The notes under the pieces are model-generated. The model was not told where the DNA came from and did not search any database. It was given only the letters and a program-made list of their open reading frames with translations. From positions 1-25,410 of the IMG/VR virus record IMGVR_UViG_3300035156_000034: a DNA stretch of 25,410 nt; one strand, given 5' to 3'. The translations under genes were made by a program, and so were the position numbers. Shown piece after piece: positions 1 through 5,543 of the stretch; within the stretch, counting starts at the first letter, position 1, and each line of letters opens with the position of its first letter. The DNA is from a virus.

Positions 1-16
1 TCCCCACGGGTCTTTC

Positions 17-33
17 CTCAATCTTCCCGAGGC
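17..33 (+). other. Small hairpin
   Basis: CCTC (17-20) pairs with GAGG (30-33). The flanking CCCCAC and GTGTGGG can partly extend it. There is no following T run, so it is a poor candidate for an intrinsic terminator of an upstream gene. Confidence 0.25.
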
Positions 34-61
34 TTTGTGTGGGATGATGATATATCGTACC

Positions 62-89
62 ATCACCCTTGCTAATGCTAATCATTCTC
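62..89 (+). repeat. Leader direct repeat A, copy 1
   Basis: An approximately 28-nt imperfect repeat whose exact core GCTAATCATTCTC (77-89) recurs at 197-209. Both copies begin with ATCAC. The spacing between copies is about 120 nt. Confidence 0.5.
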
Positions 90-138
90 AAGTTCTCCGC
101 TTGGCATAGTCCTTGCATCCTTCACGAATCGTGCCAAT

Positions 139-148
139 CATGATAGAT
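139..148 (-). repeat. ATCTATCATG motif, only minus-strand copy
   Basis: Reads CATGATAGAT on +, the exact reverse complement of the 10-mer found at + strand start codons. It is not at a recognisable gene start. Confidence 0.55.
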
Positions 149-182
149 GCGAGTCACCCGCAATAGCATGTCATGATATGTT

Positions 183-209
183 ATCACATTGATATCGCTA
201 ATCATTCTC
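183..209 (+). repeat. Leader direct repeat A, copy 2
   Basis: Second copy of the repeat with core GCTAATCATTCTC (197-209), again starting with ATCAC. Confidence 0.5.
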
Positions 210-335
210 GACTACTCAACGATTACATGTGTAGTCAATGCCTAGGCTCTTTAATATACGCGCATGGATGATACAATATAACATGACCCCATCCACTGAT
301 GTGCGGGATTCGTACCGTCACCCGAAAATAATTCG

Positions 336-343
336 ATCTATCA
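336..343 (+). repeat. ATCTATCA motif in leader
   Basis: Exact 8-mer core followed by CGG rather than TG. It lies in the non-coding leader just upstream of repeat B copy 1. Confidence 0.6.
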
Positions 344-345
344 CG

Positions 346-372
346 GAACCAAACAACGTCCCCAAGCGTCTT
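346..372 (+). repeat. Leader direct repeat B, copy 1
   Basis: An imperfect repeat starting GGAACC and ending CAAGCGTCTT (363-372). It matches 452-477 with a 1-2 nt length difference. Confidence 0.45.
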
Positions 373-451
373 GTCCTTGTAAGTTGATTGATTGAATGAC
401 TTGGTTGCTTCACTCGCTGATCCTTTTCTAGGCTCTCAGTCGAATTGTTCG

Positions 452-477
452 GAACCTAATCGCTCCTCAAGCGTCTT
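452..477 (+). repeat. Leader direct repeat B, copy 2
   Basis: Second copy, starting GGAACC and ending CAAGCGTCTT (468-477), about 105 nt downstream of copy 1. Confidence 0.45.
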
Positions 478-553
478 ACAGTTGGCAAGTCGGGGCCGAT
501 AGCTAAAGCGGTGAAACTCCGCGATGGGGATGATAACCGATTGCCTTGATAAA

Positions 554-562
554 TGTTACAAT
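554..562 (+). promoter_or_regulatory. Possible extended -10 promoter before the first gene
   Basis: TG-T-TACAAT (TG 554-555, TACAAT 557-562) fits an extended -10 element. The hexamer 17 nt upstream (TAACCG) is a poor -35, so this is weak. Confidence 0.25.
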
Positions 563-606
563 CCTTCGGTTAGCTAACGCTGACCCTAGCGTAAGGAATT
601 AATACA

Positions 607-897
607 ATGACACGTCACCAACGGCGAAAGCTGGCGGCTGAACGCAAAGAAACCAAGCTGGTATCCTTAGCGGATGCAGAGCGGGCAAGGCGGAACGCGG
701 CCATCATCGCAGCTAACGTAGGTCAGTTGCGTAACGGTGTTAAATTCGAGACTAGCGGTGCGCTTGCGCCCAAGGCTTATCGAGAGTTCGGACGCCATAG
801 CGGGACTGCACACGTAATGGGGACTGCACCTAAGGCGGCAACGCCATTTGTATCCTCGCTGCATCCTACTCGTAAGGATGCGTTGGTACGGCCTTAA
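607..897 (+). CDS. Small basic phage protein, unknown function
   Basis: 96 residues, starting at ATG after the Shine-Dalgarno AAGGA (593-597). The N-terminus (MTRHQRRKLAAERK) is strongly basic and helical, and the rest is Ala/Arg-rich with no transmembrane segment. From memory, small proteins opening with MTRHQRRK occur near the start of early regions in phages of alphaproteobacteria; their role is unknown. Its position directly after the long leader makes it the first gene of the early block. The basic character would suit nucleic-acid binding, but no domain is recognisable. Confidence 0.7.
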   Translation: MTRHQRRKLAAERKETKLVSLADAERARRNAAIIAANVGQLRNGVKFETSGALAPKAYREFGRHSGTAHVMGTAPKAATPFVSSLHPTRKDALVRP

Positions 898-1127
898 AGG
901 ATTGCCTCGCAGTCGCTGTATAGCGTAAGTCTCGTGGAACCTTTCGCCCGGTGTGAGCGTTATCACACAATAGGTAGCCATCGGTCGGCGGCCACTGCAT
1001 CTTGACACGATGCGGGACAGTAGGGAGTAGCATGTGGCTACAACTGAAACCTCGGCGGACACACGCCTAGGGTAGCGCATAAAGGCACCAGCAATGGCAC
1101 CTTACCGCGTGAGCCTTAGGAGGACCA

Positions 1128-1169
1128 GTGTGTCTATCTAAGCCGAGACGTGTACCTAACGCAAGTTAG
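1128..1169 (+). CDS. Possible 13-residue leader peptide
   Basis: GTG start preceded by AGGAGG (1118-1123). The predicted peptide is MCLSKPRRVPNAS. Its stop codon falls inside the GNRA-capped hairpin 1154-1171, just before the ribosome site of the next gene, an arrangement that resembles translational attenuation. The length is so short that chance is a real alternative. Confidence 0.2.
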   Translation: MCLSKPRRVPNAS

Positions 1170-1171
1170 GT
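1154..1171 (+). other. GNRA-capped hairpin upstream of 1194 gene
   Basis: Perfect 7-bp stem ACCTAAC/GTTAGGT closed by GCAA. There is no T run after it, so it is more likely an RNA structural element than an intrinsic terminator. Confidence 0.45.
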
Positions 1172-1193
1172 GAGTAGTGTGACAGGAGGTCAT

Positions 1194-1406
1194 ATGCCTG
1201 CGGTCAGCGGCGGCAACGCCAAGGCTTCACACTATTCTCTTAACATGCGCGGAGACAACGATATGAAAGCCCTTCTGCTTTTGCTCTGTCTAGTAGCAGA
1301 CACATCACCTCGTCTTATCGGCACATGCAACGGAGCCGTGATGCGAGCCGACGAGGAAGACTACTTCCCTATATGTGAGGAGATACGCCCCTATAATCTA
1401 TCATAG
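1194..1406 (+). CDS. Small protein with hydrophobic segment, unknown
   Basis: 70 residues from ATG 1194, which follows AGGAGGT (1184-1190) at a rather short spacing. A second in-frame ATG at 1263 follows GGAG (1251-1254) at an ideal 8-nt spacing. That start would give a 47-residue protein beginning MKALLLLLCLVA, which looks like a signal peptide or membrane anchor, so the shorter form may be the real one. The C-terminal part is acidic and has two Cys. Its TAG stop is formed by the recurrent ATCTATCA motif (1396-1403). I do not recognise the family. Confidence 0.5.
   Translation: MPAVSGGNAKASHYSLNMRGDNDMKALLLLLCLVADTSPRLIGTCNGAVMRADEEDYFPICEEIRPYNLS
1396..1403 (+). repeat. ATCTATCA motif overlapping a stop codon
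   Basis: Reads TAATCTATCATAG here. The TAG stop of the preceding gene (1404-1406) directly follows the core, where other copies have ATG. Confidence 0.6.
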
Positions 1407-1427
1407 ACCCTTCTTCACCATAGACCT

Positions 1428-1480
1428 AAGCACATGGAGGTGTGTGCTTCAGCCTGTTGTGATGGTCACACGGGAGCACA
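1428..1480 (+). promoter_or_regulatory. Leader RNA with two mutually exclusive stems
   Basis: TGTGCT (1443-1448) can pair with upstream AGCACA (1429-1434, a 7-bp stem if A1428 and T1449 join) or with downstream AGCACA (1475-1480). The downstream option encloses a second stem (CCTG/CGGG plus TGTGA/TCACA, 1453-1474) and ends just before the Shine-Dalgarno TAGGAG (1486-1491) of the next gene. This is the geometry of a conformational switch, but no riboswitch class is recognised. Confidence 0.35.
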
Positions 1481-1500
1481 GAAAGTAGGAGACTATTATC

Positions 1501-1992
1501 ATGACACTCGCGGTCATCAATGCAAACATCAAGCGCGTAGCCAAGAACAGCGCAGCACTCAACCAACTCATTCAGGACACAGCTGTCCTCGTCATTCAGC
1601 ACGTCGAAGAACACCGTGACGCAAACCCAGCAATGCGTCTGGTAGCGGCTATCCCTAACACGATGCGTCGTGGGGCGTTGGTCCGTTGGTTTGAGACGTA
1701 CAGCCCCATTGCTATCAGCAAGAAGGGCGCTGACTTGACGTGTCGGCTCCATAAGGAGGACAGCAAAGCATACAACCCATTCAACGTCGATGGTGCTCGT
1801 GCTAACAACTGGTTCGATGCACAGGAGTTGCAGAACGAGGATATCCCTATGACGTTGGACGACCTTGAAGATGGCTTCGAGCGTCTCATCAAGCGTATGG
1901 AGAAGAAGCTCGACGACGGTAAGGTACTGGAAGCAGACCGTGGTGCGTTCGTCGCTCGTCTCGAAGCGTTCAAGGCTCTTGCTAGCGCTTGA
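1501..1992 (+). CDS. Conserved hypothetical phage protein (163 aa)
   Basis: 163 residues, ATG preceded by TAGGAG (1486-1491). The start context CTATTATCATG is a near match to the start-associated motif of other genes. The protein is soluble, mixed alpha/beta and rich in Lys/Glu/Asp. A recognisable stretch, MRRGALVRWFETYSPI (about residues 55-70), resembles a widespread phage hypothetical family, recalled from memory, of similar length and layout (helical N-terminus, MRR..LV.WFE.Y.PI, acidic C-terminal helices). Its function is unknown. Good codon use and good start spacing make it a confident gene. Confidence 0.8.
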   Translation: MTLAVINANIKRVAKNSAALNQLIQDTAVLVIQHVEEHRDANPAMRLVAAIPNTMRRGALVRWFETYSPIAISKKGADLTCRLHKEDSKAYNPFNVDGARANNWFDAQELQNEDIPMTLDDLEDGFERLIKRMEKKLDDGKVLEADRGAFVARLEAFKALASA

Positions 1993-2003
1993 GCCGTAAC
2001 AGT

Positions 2004-2097
2004 TAGACACACATCGGGCGCTGTCGTGCGTTGTCAGATGTTATCGCGGATAAACCAATCGAGGGTTGGACTCCCTTGGGTGTTCGGTGTGTGTCTA
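2004..2097 (+). ncRNA. Cloverleaf-like structured RNA element
   Basis: The segment 2004-2020 can pair continuously with 2081-2097. The outer 10 bp (TAGACACACA/TGTGTGTCTA) are perfect Watson-Crick, and the inner 7 bp include four G-T wobbles. The enclosed loop holds three small stems: 2021-2037 (weak, CTG/CAG), 2041-2053 (TTATC/GATAA, loop GCG) and 2061-2077 (GAGGG/CCCTT, loop TTGGACT). The last looks like a tRNA T-arm with G instead of C at the conserved third loop position. The whole is not a canonical tRNA: the closing stem is too long and the middle arm has a 3-nt loop. It sits directly upstream of the 2118 gene, so it could be a 5' leader structure or a processed RNA. Confidence 0.45.
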
Positions 2098-2110
2098 TAC
2101 ATGTGGGATA

Positions 2111-2120
2111 ATCTATCATG
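2111..2120 (+). repeat. ATCTATCATG motif on a start codon
   Basis: Extended context GGATAATCTATCATG. The final ATG is the start of the 2118 gene, and the GGGATAA before it supplies only a weak Shine-Dalgarno. Confidence 0.75.
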
Positions 2121-2342
2121 AAACCCGAACATATGGCTGTTGCTGTTAACTCCGAAGACTACGTAGAGGGCAGCGCAGAGCTGTCCATCGGTGGGCGTAG
2201 CGAACATGCGTCGATGCACGATATCATTCGCGTTGCTGCATGTCGCGGTATGCTGCATGGTACGGTGATGTCGCCTGTCATGTATGAGACGGCTGTGCTT
2301 ACTCGTCCTGCGAAATACGCTCACGGCGGGAGGCCCTGCTAG
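2118..2342 (+). CDS. Hypothetical protein (74 aa)
   Basis: 74 residues. The ATG is the last three bases of an ATCTATCATG motif. The sequence is Met/His/Ala-rich, with two Cys and no membrane segment or known domain. Its TAG stop overlaps the GTG of the next gene by one base (TAGTG), so the two are probably translationally coupled. I do not recognise it. Confidence 0.6.
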   Translation: MKPEHMAVAVNSEDYVEGSAELSIGGRSEHASMHDIIRVAACRGMLHGTVMSPVMYETAVLTRPAKYAHGGRPC

Positions 2343-2722
2343 TGCGCTATCGTATTCTTGATGTGACTCTTGAGCGCAAGTTCAAAGAGAACGTCGTCGC
2401 GCTTGTCGCTCAGCGTCGCAACTGGTGGGGCAACTGGATCGACATCGAGAAGCCTCTAACGGCTGAGGTGCCGACTCGTCGTCCTTCCTATTACGGTGAT
2501 TACCAAAATAGGGAAGCTTACAAACGGCACGAAGAACTTTATAGAGATTGGTCACATTCTGCTGAGAAAGCAAGGTGGCTAAAGACCCTCGAAGATCAGT
2601 GCGCCGCCTCTATCCTTCGTCACGCATCTCTTGGTGCTGGTGTAATCAAAGAATATAGCTTCACTCGTGAGAGTCTTGAAGCTGAACTAAGGGAGCAAAG
2701 ATTAAAAGATGTGGCAGCATAA
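2342..2722 (+). CDS. Hypothetical protein (126 aa)
   Basis: 126 residues, GTG start overlapping the previous stop (TAGTG). The protein is highly charged, with a Trp-rich N-terminal stretch (RRNWWGNWIDIEKP, about residues 25-38) followed by long amphipathic helices rich in Arg and Glu. No catalytic motif is visible. It opens with a beta-like MRYRILDVTLERKF. Function unknown; the gene call rests on coupling and length. Confidence 0.65.
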   Translation: MRYRILDVTLERKFKENVVALVAQRRNWWGNWIDIEKPLTAEVPTRRPSYYGDYQNREAYKRHEELYRDWSHSAEKARWLKTLEDQCAASILRHASLGAGVIKEYSFTRESLEAELREQRLKDVAA

Positions 2723-2804
2723 TCTTGTCGTGTTAGTGGCGTTAGCAGTCGTGCTCGCTATAATCCTTTGGCCTCCGAAAGGACCACCTGATGCAAGTAT
2801 TTAA
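2709..2804 (+). CDS. Possible 31-residue single-span membrane protein
   Basis: The open frame overlaps both neighbours. Residues about 6-21 (LVVLVALAVVLAIILW) form one transmembrane helix followed by a short PPKGPP tail. The nearest Shine-Dalgarno GGGAG (2691-2695) is 13 nt away, which is long. The hydrophobic profile is unlikely for a random frame, but there is no independent support. Confidence 0.4.
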   Translation: MWQHNLVVLVALAVVLAIILWPPKGPPDASI

Positions 2805-3009
2805 AGATGACCAATTCGTCCCTGCTGTAGCTTGGACAGGTCGTGATGCGTTCAGCCTGCGGGCTAAGATCGTATCGTCTGGCATCACGGATGAAGCGTC
2901 TATTCGCTATCATCTGAAGCGTGCTCACGACATCCTTACGCACATTCCCGGCATCAACCTTCGTCGATACAATCCGAGGGTTCCTATGTCCGGCGTTGTA
3001 AGCGGCTAA
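2791..3009 (+). CDS. Hypothetical protein (72 aa)
   Basis: 72 residues, ATG preceded by AAAGGA (2777-2782) at 8 nt. A soluble small basic protein with a central helix-rich part (TDEASIRYHLKRAHDILTHI). No recognised domain. It is followed by a 40-nt gap that ends in a motif-bearing start. Confidence 0.6.
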   Translation: MQVFKDDQFVPAVAWTGRDAFSLRAKIVSSGITDEASIRYHLKRAHDILTHIPGINLRRYNPRVPMSGVVSG

Positions 3010-3042
3010 CATTCATCATTAACCCTCTGAATTAGAAGGATA

Positions 3043-3052
3043 ATCTATCATG
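3043..3052 (+). repeat. ATCTATCATG motif on a start codon
   Basis: Extended context AAGGATAATCTATCATG; the ATG at 3050 starts a 47-codon gene. The Shine-Dalgarno AAGGA lies directly before the motif. Confidence 0.8.
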
Positions 3053-3193
3053 ACCACCACTGCATACTTCGCTCGTCCGACCACGATGTCGGCTGCTCTG
3101 TCGCCTGTTACGGGCCGCGCTGCTGTCTTCAAGATGGAACCCAAGGCCATGCTCGTTCGTAAAGACGGCAAGCGTCAGGTGTTGGCTGCTTAA
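3050..3193 (+). CDS. Hypothetical protein (47 aa)
   Basis: 47 residues, start decided by AAGGA plus the motif ATCTATCATG. It is rich in Thr/Ala at the N-terminus and basic at the C-terminus (MLVRKDGKRQVLAA), with no Cys and no membrane helix. It opens the block that contains the six-gene paralogous array. Not recognised. Confidence 0.65.
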   Translation: MTTTAYFARPTTMSAALSPVTGRAAVFKMEPKAMLVRKDGKRQVLAA

Positions 3194-3210
3194 GCTTAAG
3201 GACATGTTCA

Positions 3211-3459
3211 ATGATCGACTGGCACTCCCCTTTACAGACGGAGGACGGCGAACCCGTTACTCTTGAGCGCGTTCACGATAATGGTCTTTACGCTCTTGTC
3301 ATCCATGAAAATGGAGCAATGACGTGGCAAAAGACAGGCATGGGCGGCTTTCATCAAGTGTCGATGTACAACAAGATTCCCAACTTCACGGTGCCAAGGA
3401 AAACTGTTGTTAACGCGAACATTTCTGTTGACAGCGAACTCGATGAGGTGTTCTTGTGA
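3211..3459 (+). CDS. Tandem paralogue 1 of 6 (82 aa)
   Basis: 82 residues, ATG after AAGGA (3197-3201). It shares with the next five proteins an N-terminal PLQTEDGEPV segment and a C-terminal tail ending SELDEVFL. The N-terminal pattern resembles small phage and bacterial proteins of the 'DLTKPvQTRDGr.v' kind, which have no known function. A likely compact beta-rich domain. The codons for the Glu-Val of the tail (GAGGTG, 3445-3450) act as Shine-Dalgarno for the next gene, 5 nt before its GTG, and the genes overlap by GTGA. Confidence 0.75.
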   Translation: MIDWHSPLQTEDGEPVTLERVHDNGLYALVIHENGAMTWQKTGMGGFHQVSMYNKIPNFTVPRKTVVNANISVDSELDEVFL

Positions 3460-3710
3460 TCGACGTAACACAGCCGTTGGAGTTCGAAGACGGCACACCT
3501 GTTGAATACGTTAAAATAGAAGGTGATGCATTTGCAGTTCGCATTGCTTCAGGAGCAAGTCACAGACGATGCGGCACTCCTTTGCGAGGAACCACGACAT
3601 TCTACTATAATCTGTCTGACGGCACGTTTGTAGGTGGCGGTGCTCGTCATCTTGTCATCCGCAACGTTGATGTTGCAGCGGATAGCGAAATGGACGAGGT
3701 GTTCAGATGA
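3456..3710 (+). CDS. Tandem paralogue 2 of 6 (84 aa)
   Basis: 84 residues, GTG start overlapping the previous stop by 4 nt. Begins MIDVTQPLEFEDGTPVEYV and ends with RNVDVAADSEMDEVFR, the clearest forms of the two shared blocks. The middle (about residues 20-65) is divergent, with aromatic Tyr-Tyr and Gly-rich segments consistent with a beta sheet. GAGGTG (3696-3701) inside the tail serves the next start. Function unknown. Confidence 0.75.
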   Translation: MIDVTQPLEFEDGTPVEYVKIEGDAFAVRIASGASHRRCGTPLRGTTTFYYNLSDGTFVGGGARHLVIRNVDVAADSEMDEVFR

Positions 3711-3949
3711 ACGATCCTATTGATCCTGCTATCCCTATCGAATGGGAGGACGGTACGCCACTAATCCTTAAAGATGGCAGTATTCGCCGTGTAGACGGTG
3801 GAATTATGCGTTGGCCTGATCGACCTTCTGGGTATTACGTGATTTACATCTCTACCACTATGCCTTGTCTTGGATGGGGCAATCATCGCCCTCCTATTCG
3901 CAACACTAACGTTGCAGCAGACAATCAACTCGATGAGGTATTCTTGTGA
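3707..3949 (+). CDS. Tandem paralogue 3 of 6 (80 aa)
   Basis: 80 residues, ATGA overlap with the previous gene. N-terminal block PIEWEDGTPLILKDG, C-terminal block RNTNVAADNQLDEVFL. The embedded ribosome site reads GAGGTA (3935-3940), 5 nt before the next GTG. The middle is Trp/Arg/Pro-rich and unlike its siblings, so the paralogues have diverged mostly in the centre. Confidence 0.75.
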   Translation: MNDPIDPAIPIEWEDGTPLILKDGSIRRVDGGIMRWPDRPSGYYVIYISTTMPCLGWGNHRPPIRNTNVAADNQLDEVFL

Positions 3950-4242
3950 CAAAGCGTAAAATCCCACTTGATCTATCATTGCCGCTCATGCTCGATGACC
4001 CTGCTGGTACGCCAGTTGAGTTGAAGGGTAAACCATACGGCAGCTTCTTCACTGCGTTCATACCTCGTGGTATGTATCGTGATGAGTGGACAGGCCGCCG
4101 TGATGAATACTACGAGACGCCTAATCATGCGTGGCAGTTCAAAAATAACGGCATCTTCTACGGTGGTACTGCTAAGAGCATGTATCGCATCGTCAACGCT
4201 GATACGTCGGCGGACGATAAACTTGATGAGGTGTTCGAATGA
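3946..4242 (+). CDS. Tandem paralogue 4 of 6 (98 aa)
   Basis: 98 residues, the longest of the array, GTGA overlap. It has an 8-10 residue N-terminal extension before the shared PLMLDDPAGTPVEL block and a C-terminal VNADTSADDKLDEVFE. An ATCTATCA motif copy (3971-3978) lies in its early codons. GAGGTG (4228-4233) in the tail precedes the next ATG by 5 nt. The middle is rich in Tyr, Arg and Gly. Function unknown. Confidence 0.75.
   Translation: MTKRKIPLDLSLPLMLDDPAGTPVELKGKPYGSFFTAFIPRGMYRDEWTGRRDEYYETPNHAWQFKNNGIFYGGTAKSMYRIVNADTSADDKLDEVFE
3971..3978 (+). repeat. ATCTATCA motif inside a gene
   Basis: Exact 8-mer 25 nt downstream of the 3946 start codon, followed by TT rather than TG. Confidence 0.55.
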
Positions 4243-4517
4243 TCGACATTACTCTCCCTCTTGAGCTAGAGGATGGCACACCTGTTGAATTCATGCGAAC
4301 AACAGGCAAACTAGGCACTTCTGGCCCTCCGTATTACGTGCGTGTTAGGATACCGACAGGTAGTCGCATTCGTGGCGCTAAGTTGCCTGTTTCTTCTGGC
4401 GCGGGGGAATGGTGGTATCGTATTAATACGGGTGAGAACAACGATTACCCTAAAGCGCAGAAGCTGCGCAACGTTGATCTTGCTGCGGACAACGCACTCG
4501 ACGAGGTGTTCCAATGA
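4239..4517 (+). CDS. Tandem paralogue 5 of 6 (92 aa)
   Basis: 92 residues, ATGA overlap. N-terminal PLELEDGTPVEF and C-terminal LRNVDLAADNALDEVFQ match paralogue 2 closely. The central region carries YYVRVRIPTGS and WWYRINTG, the same order of aromatic strands as in paralogue 6. Ribosome site GAGGTG (4503-4508) for the next gene. Function unknown. Confidence 0.75.
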   Translation: MIDITLPLELEDGTPVEFMRTTGKLGTSGPPYYVRVRIPTGSRIRGAKLPVSSGAGEWWYRINTGENNDYPKAQKLRNVDLAADNALDEVFQ

Positions 4518-4780
4518 AAAGACTCATGAAAACTGATGAGCTTGAGCTGGACGATGGTACTCCTGTGGAGTTTGCGGGACTTGAAGAAGGTTCAATTTGT
4601 GTGCGTCTTCCCGCTGGCTCTTCCCATCGTACTGATAGCCCGCCTCGCACTACATCATACACGATGTGGTACTACCGAAGGAGCGGAAATTGTGAAGGGG
4701 CAAGCGGTGATACCTTTAAGAAGCTGCGCGTAGTTGGCAGCGGTGTTGACGAAACAAAACTCGATGACGTTTTCCTCTAA
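4514..4780 (+). CDS. Tandem paralogue 6 of 6, last of array (88 aa)
   Basis: 88 residues, ATGA overlap. N-terminal ELELDDGTPVEF, middle VRLPAGSSHRTD and MWYYRRSG, C-terminal ETKLDDVFL. Here the tail codons read GACGTT (4765-4770) instead of GAGGTG. No coupled gene follows, so the embedded ribosome site is absent while the peptide tail is nearly kept. This supports a double role of the tail DNA in the other five genes. Confidence 0.75.
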   Translation: MKRLMKTDELELDDGTPVEFAGLEEGSICVRLPAGSSHRTDSPPRTTSYTMWYYRRSGNCEGASGDTFKKLRVVGSGVDETKLDDVFL

Positions 4781-4792
4781 GGTGCAAGGATA

Positions 4793-4802
4793 ATCTATCA
4801 TG
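4793..4802 (+). repeat. ATCTATCATG motif on a start codon
   Basis: Extended context AAGGATAATCTATCATG, identical over 17 nt to the copy at 3043. The ATG at 4800 starts the 244-codon gene. Confidence 0.8.
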
Positions 4803-5534
4803 GATATGGTTGAACACGGTGGTCAGTGCTGCGGCATTCGCACAATCTTTGGCTTCGATCACGGTACGGTCGCTGAACTAGACGCACACATAGCCCGCCT
4901 AGACGACATGACTAACATCGGTGGTGTTGGTGCGACGCGGATGGTCGAGGTTGTCCTCTCTGAGCGTCAGGTAACGCCGGGTGTTTGGCCTCGTCATCTT
5001 GCAGAGCGTGGCTTCCGTCTTGTCTCTCGCTTCCTTAACGCTAATAGCGGACGTAAGTGCTACGTCTTCCATCGCGCTAACTTCCTTCCTCTCAACGATC
5101 TTCCGTTTACGTGGGATGTGAACGCACGTGCAACTGACAACGGTGTGCGACCAGCAGCAACTCCTATCGCCCCTCCTGTTCGCTTTGCTATAGGTCAGCG
5201 TGTTCGGTACAGTAACCAAGGCTTCGCTCACATCCCTACTGGAACTGAAGGTGAAGTAATTGCTGTTGCCGGCACAGGAAATCCTGTTGTTCGTTGGGAT
5301 AACGGTCATACTTCTAGTGACAGGGGTCATAGCCAACATTACGTTGAGATTCTTGCTCCTGCACCAGTTGTTCGCACTGTCATTAGCACGTATCACAACG
5401 TACTTCGTGCAGGTCGTTCGGATGCTGGCTGGTCAACTCGTGCGGCAGCAGCAGGGGCAGCACCTCGTGCAGTGCGTATTGATCGTCGTGACGTTCGGTC
5501 GGACGGTAACATTGTTTGGACAGAAGGAGTTTGA
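4800..5534 (+). CDS. CCG-motif protein with C-terminal SH3/KOW-like segment
   Basis: 244 residues. The N-terminal half (about 8-100) carries GGQCCGIRTIFGF and a later ...LAERGFRLVSRFLN... pattern that also occurs in the next protein, so the two appear to be paralogues. Residues about 125-185 (RFAIGQRVRY, then GEVIAV and VVRWDNGH) look like a small SH3/KOW-type barrel. The tail is Ala/Arg-rich. No catalytic signature is recognised. Start set by AAGGA plus motif. It follows the six-gene array and precedes the amidotransferase cassette; function unknown. Confidence 0.75.
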   Translation: MDMVEHGGQCCGIRTIFGFDHGTVAELDAHIARLDDMTNIGGVGATRMVEVVLSERQVTPGVWPRHLAERGFRLVSRFLNANSGRKCYVFHRANFLPLNDLPFTWDVNARATDNGVRPAATPIAPPVRFAIGQRVRYSNQGFAHIPTGTEGEVIAVAGTGNPVVRWDNGHTSSDRGHSQHYVEILAPAPVVRTVISTYHNVLRAGRSDAGWSTRAAAAGAAPRAVRIDRRDVRSDGNIVWTEGV

Positions 5535-5543
5535 TCTATCATG
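5534..5543 (+). repeat. ATCTATCATG motif on a start codon
   Basis: Context AGGAGTTTGATCTATCATG; the ATG at 5541 is the start of the next gene, and AGGAG is its Shine-Dalgarno. Confidence 0.8.

Larger units (their letters stand above)
1..606. other. Non-coding leader region with direct repeats
   Basis: No convincing gene is present in these 606 bases. The stretch holds two pairs of imperfect direct repeats (62-89 with 183-209, and 346-372 with 452-477), two copies of TCATGATA (138-145, 172-179), one minus-strand and one plus-strand copy of the ATCTATCA motif, and a weak extended -10 near 557. It looks like a regulatory or replication leader. I cannot tell whether it is a genome terminus. Confidence 0.6.
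898..1193. other. Hairpin-rich intergenic region
   Basis: There is no sizeable gene here. Five short perfect stems occur in 220 nt: 951-968 (GTGTGA/TCACAC), 997-1013 (GCATC/GATGC), 1027-1041 (GTAGC/GCTAC), 1054-1067 (GGCG/CGCC) and 1154-1171 (ACCTAAC/GTTAGGT with a GCAA tetraloop). A 13-codon open frame with a strong Shine-Dalgarno (1128-1169) ends inside the last hairpin. This could be a structured leader RNA. Confidence 0.45.

Noticed and set aside
1426-2010. 194-codon minus-strand open frame opposite the 1501 gene
   Set aside because: Antisense shadow of a gene with a good ribosome site and a recognisable phage-family pattern.
2004-2097. tRNA gene
   Set aside because: There is a T-arm-like hairpin, but the closing stem is 17 bp, the middle arm has a 3-nt loop and no anticodon loop, and the T-loop has G where C is invariant. 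Kept only as a structured element.
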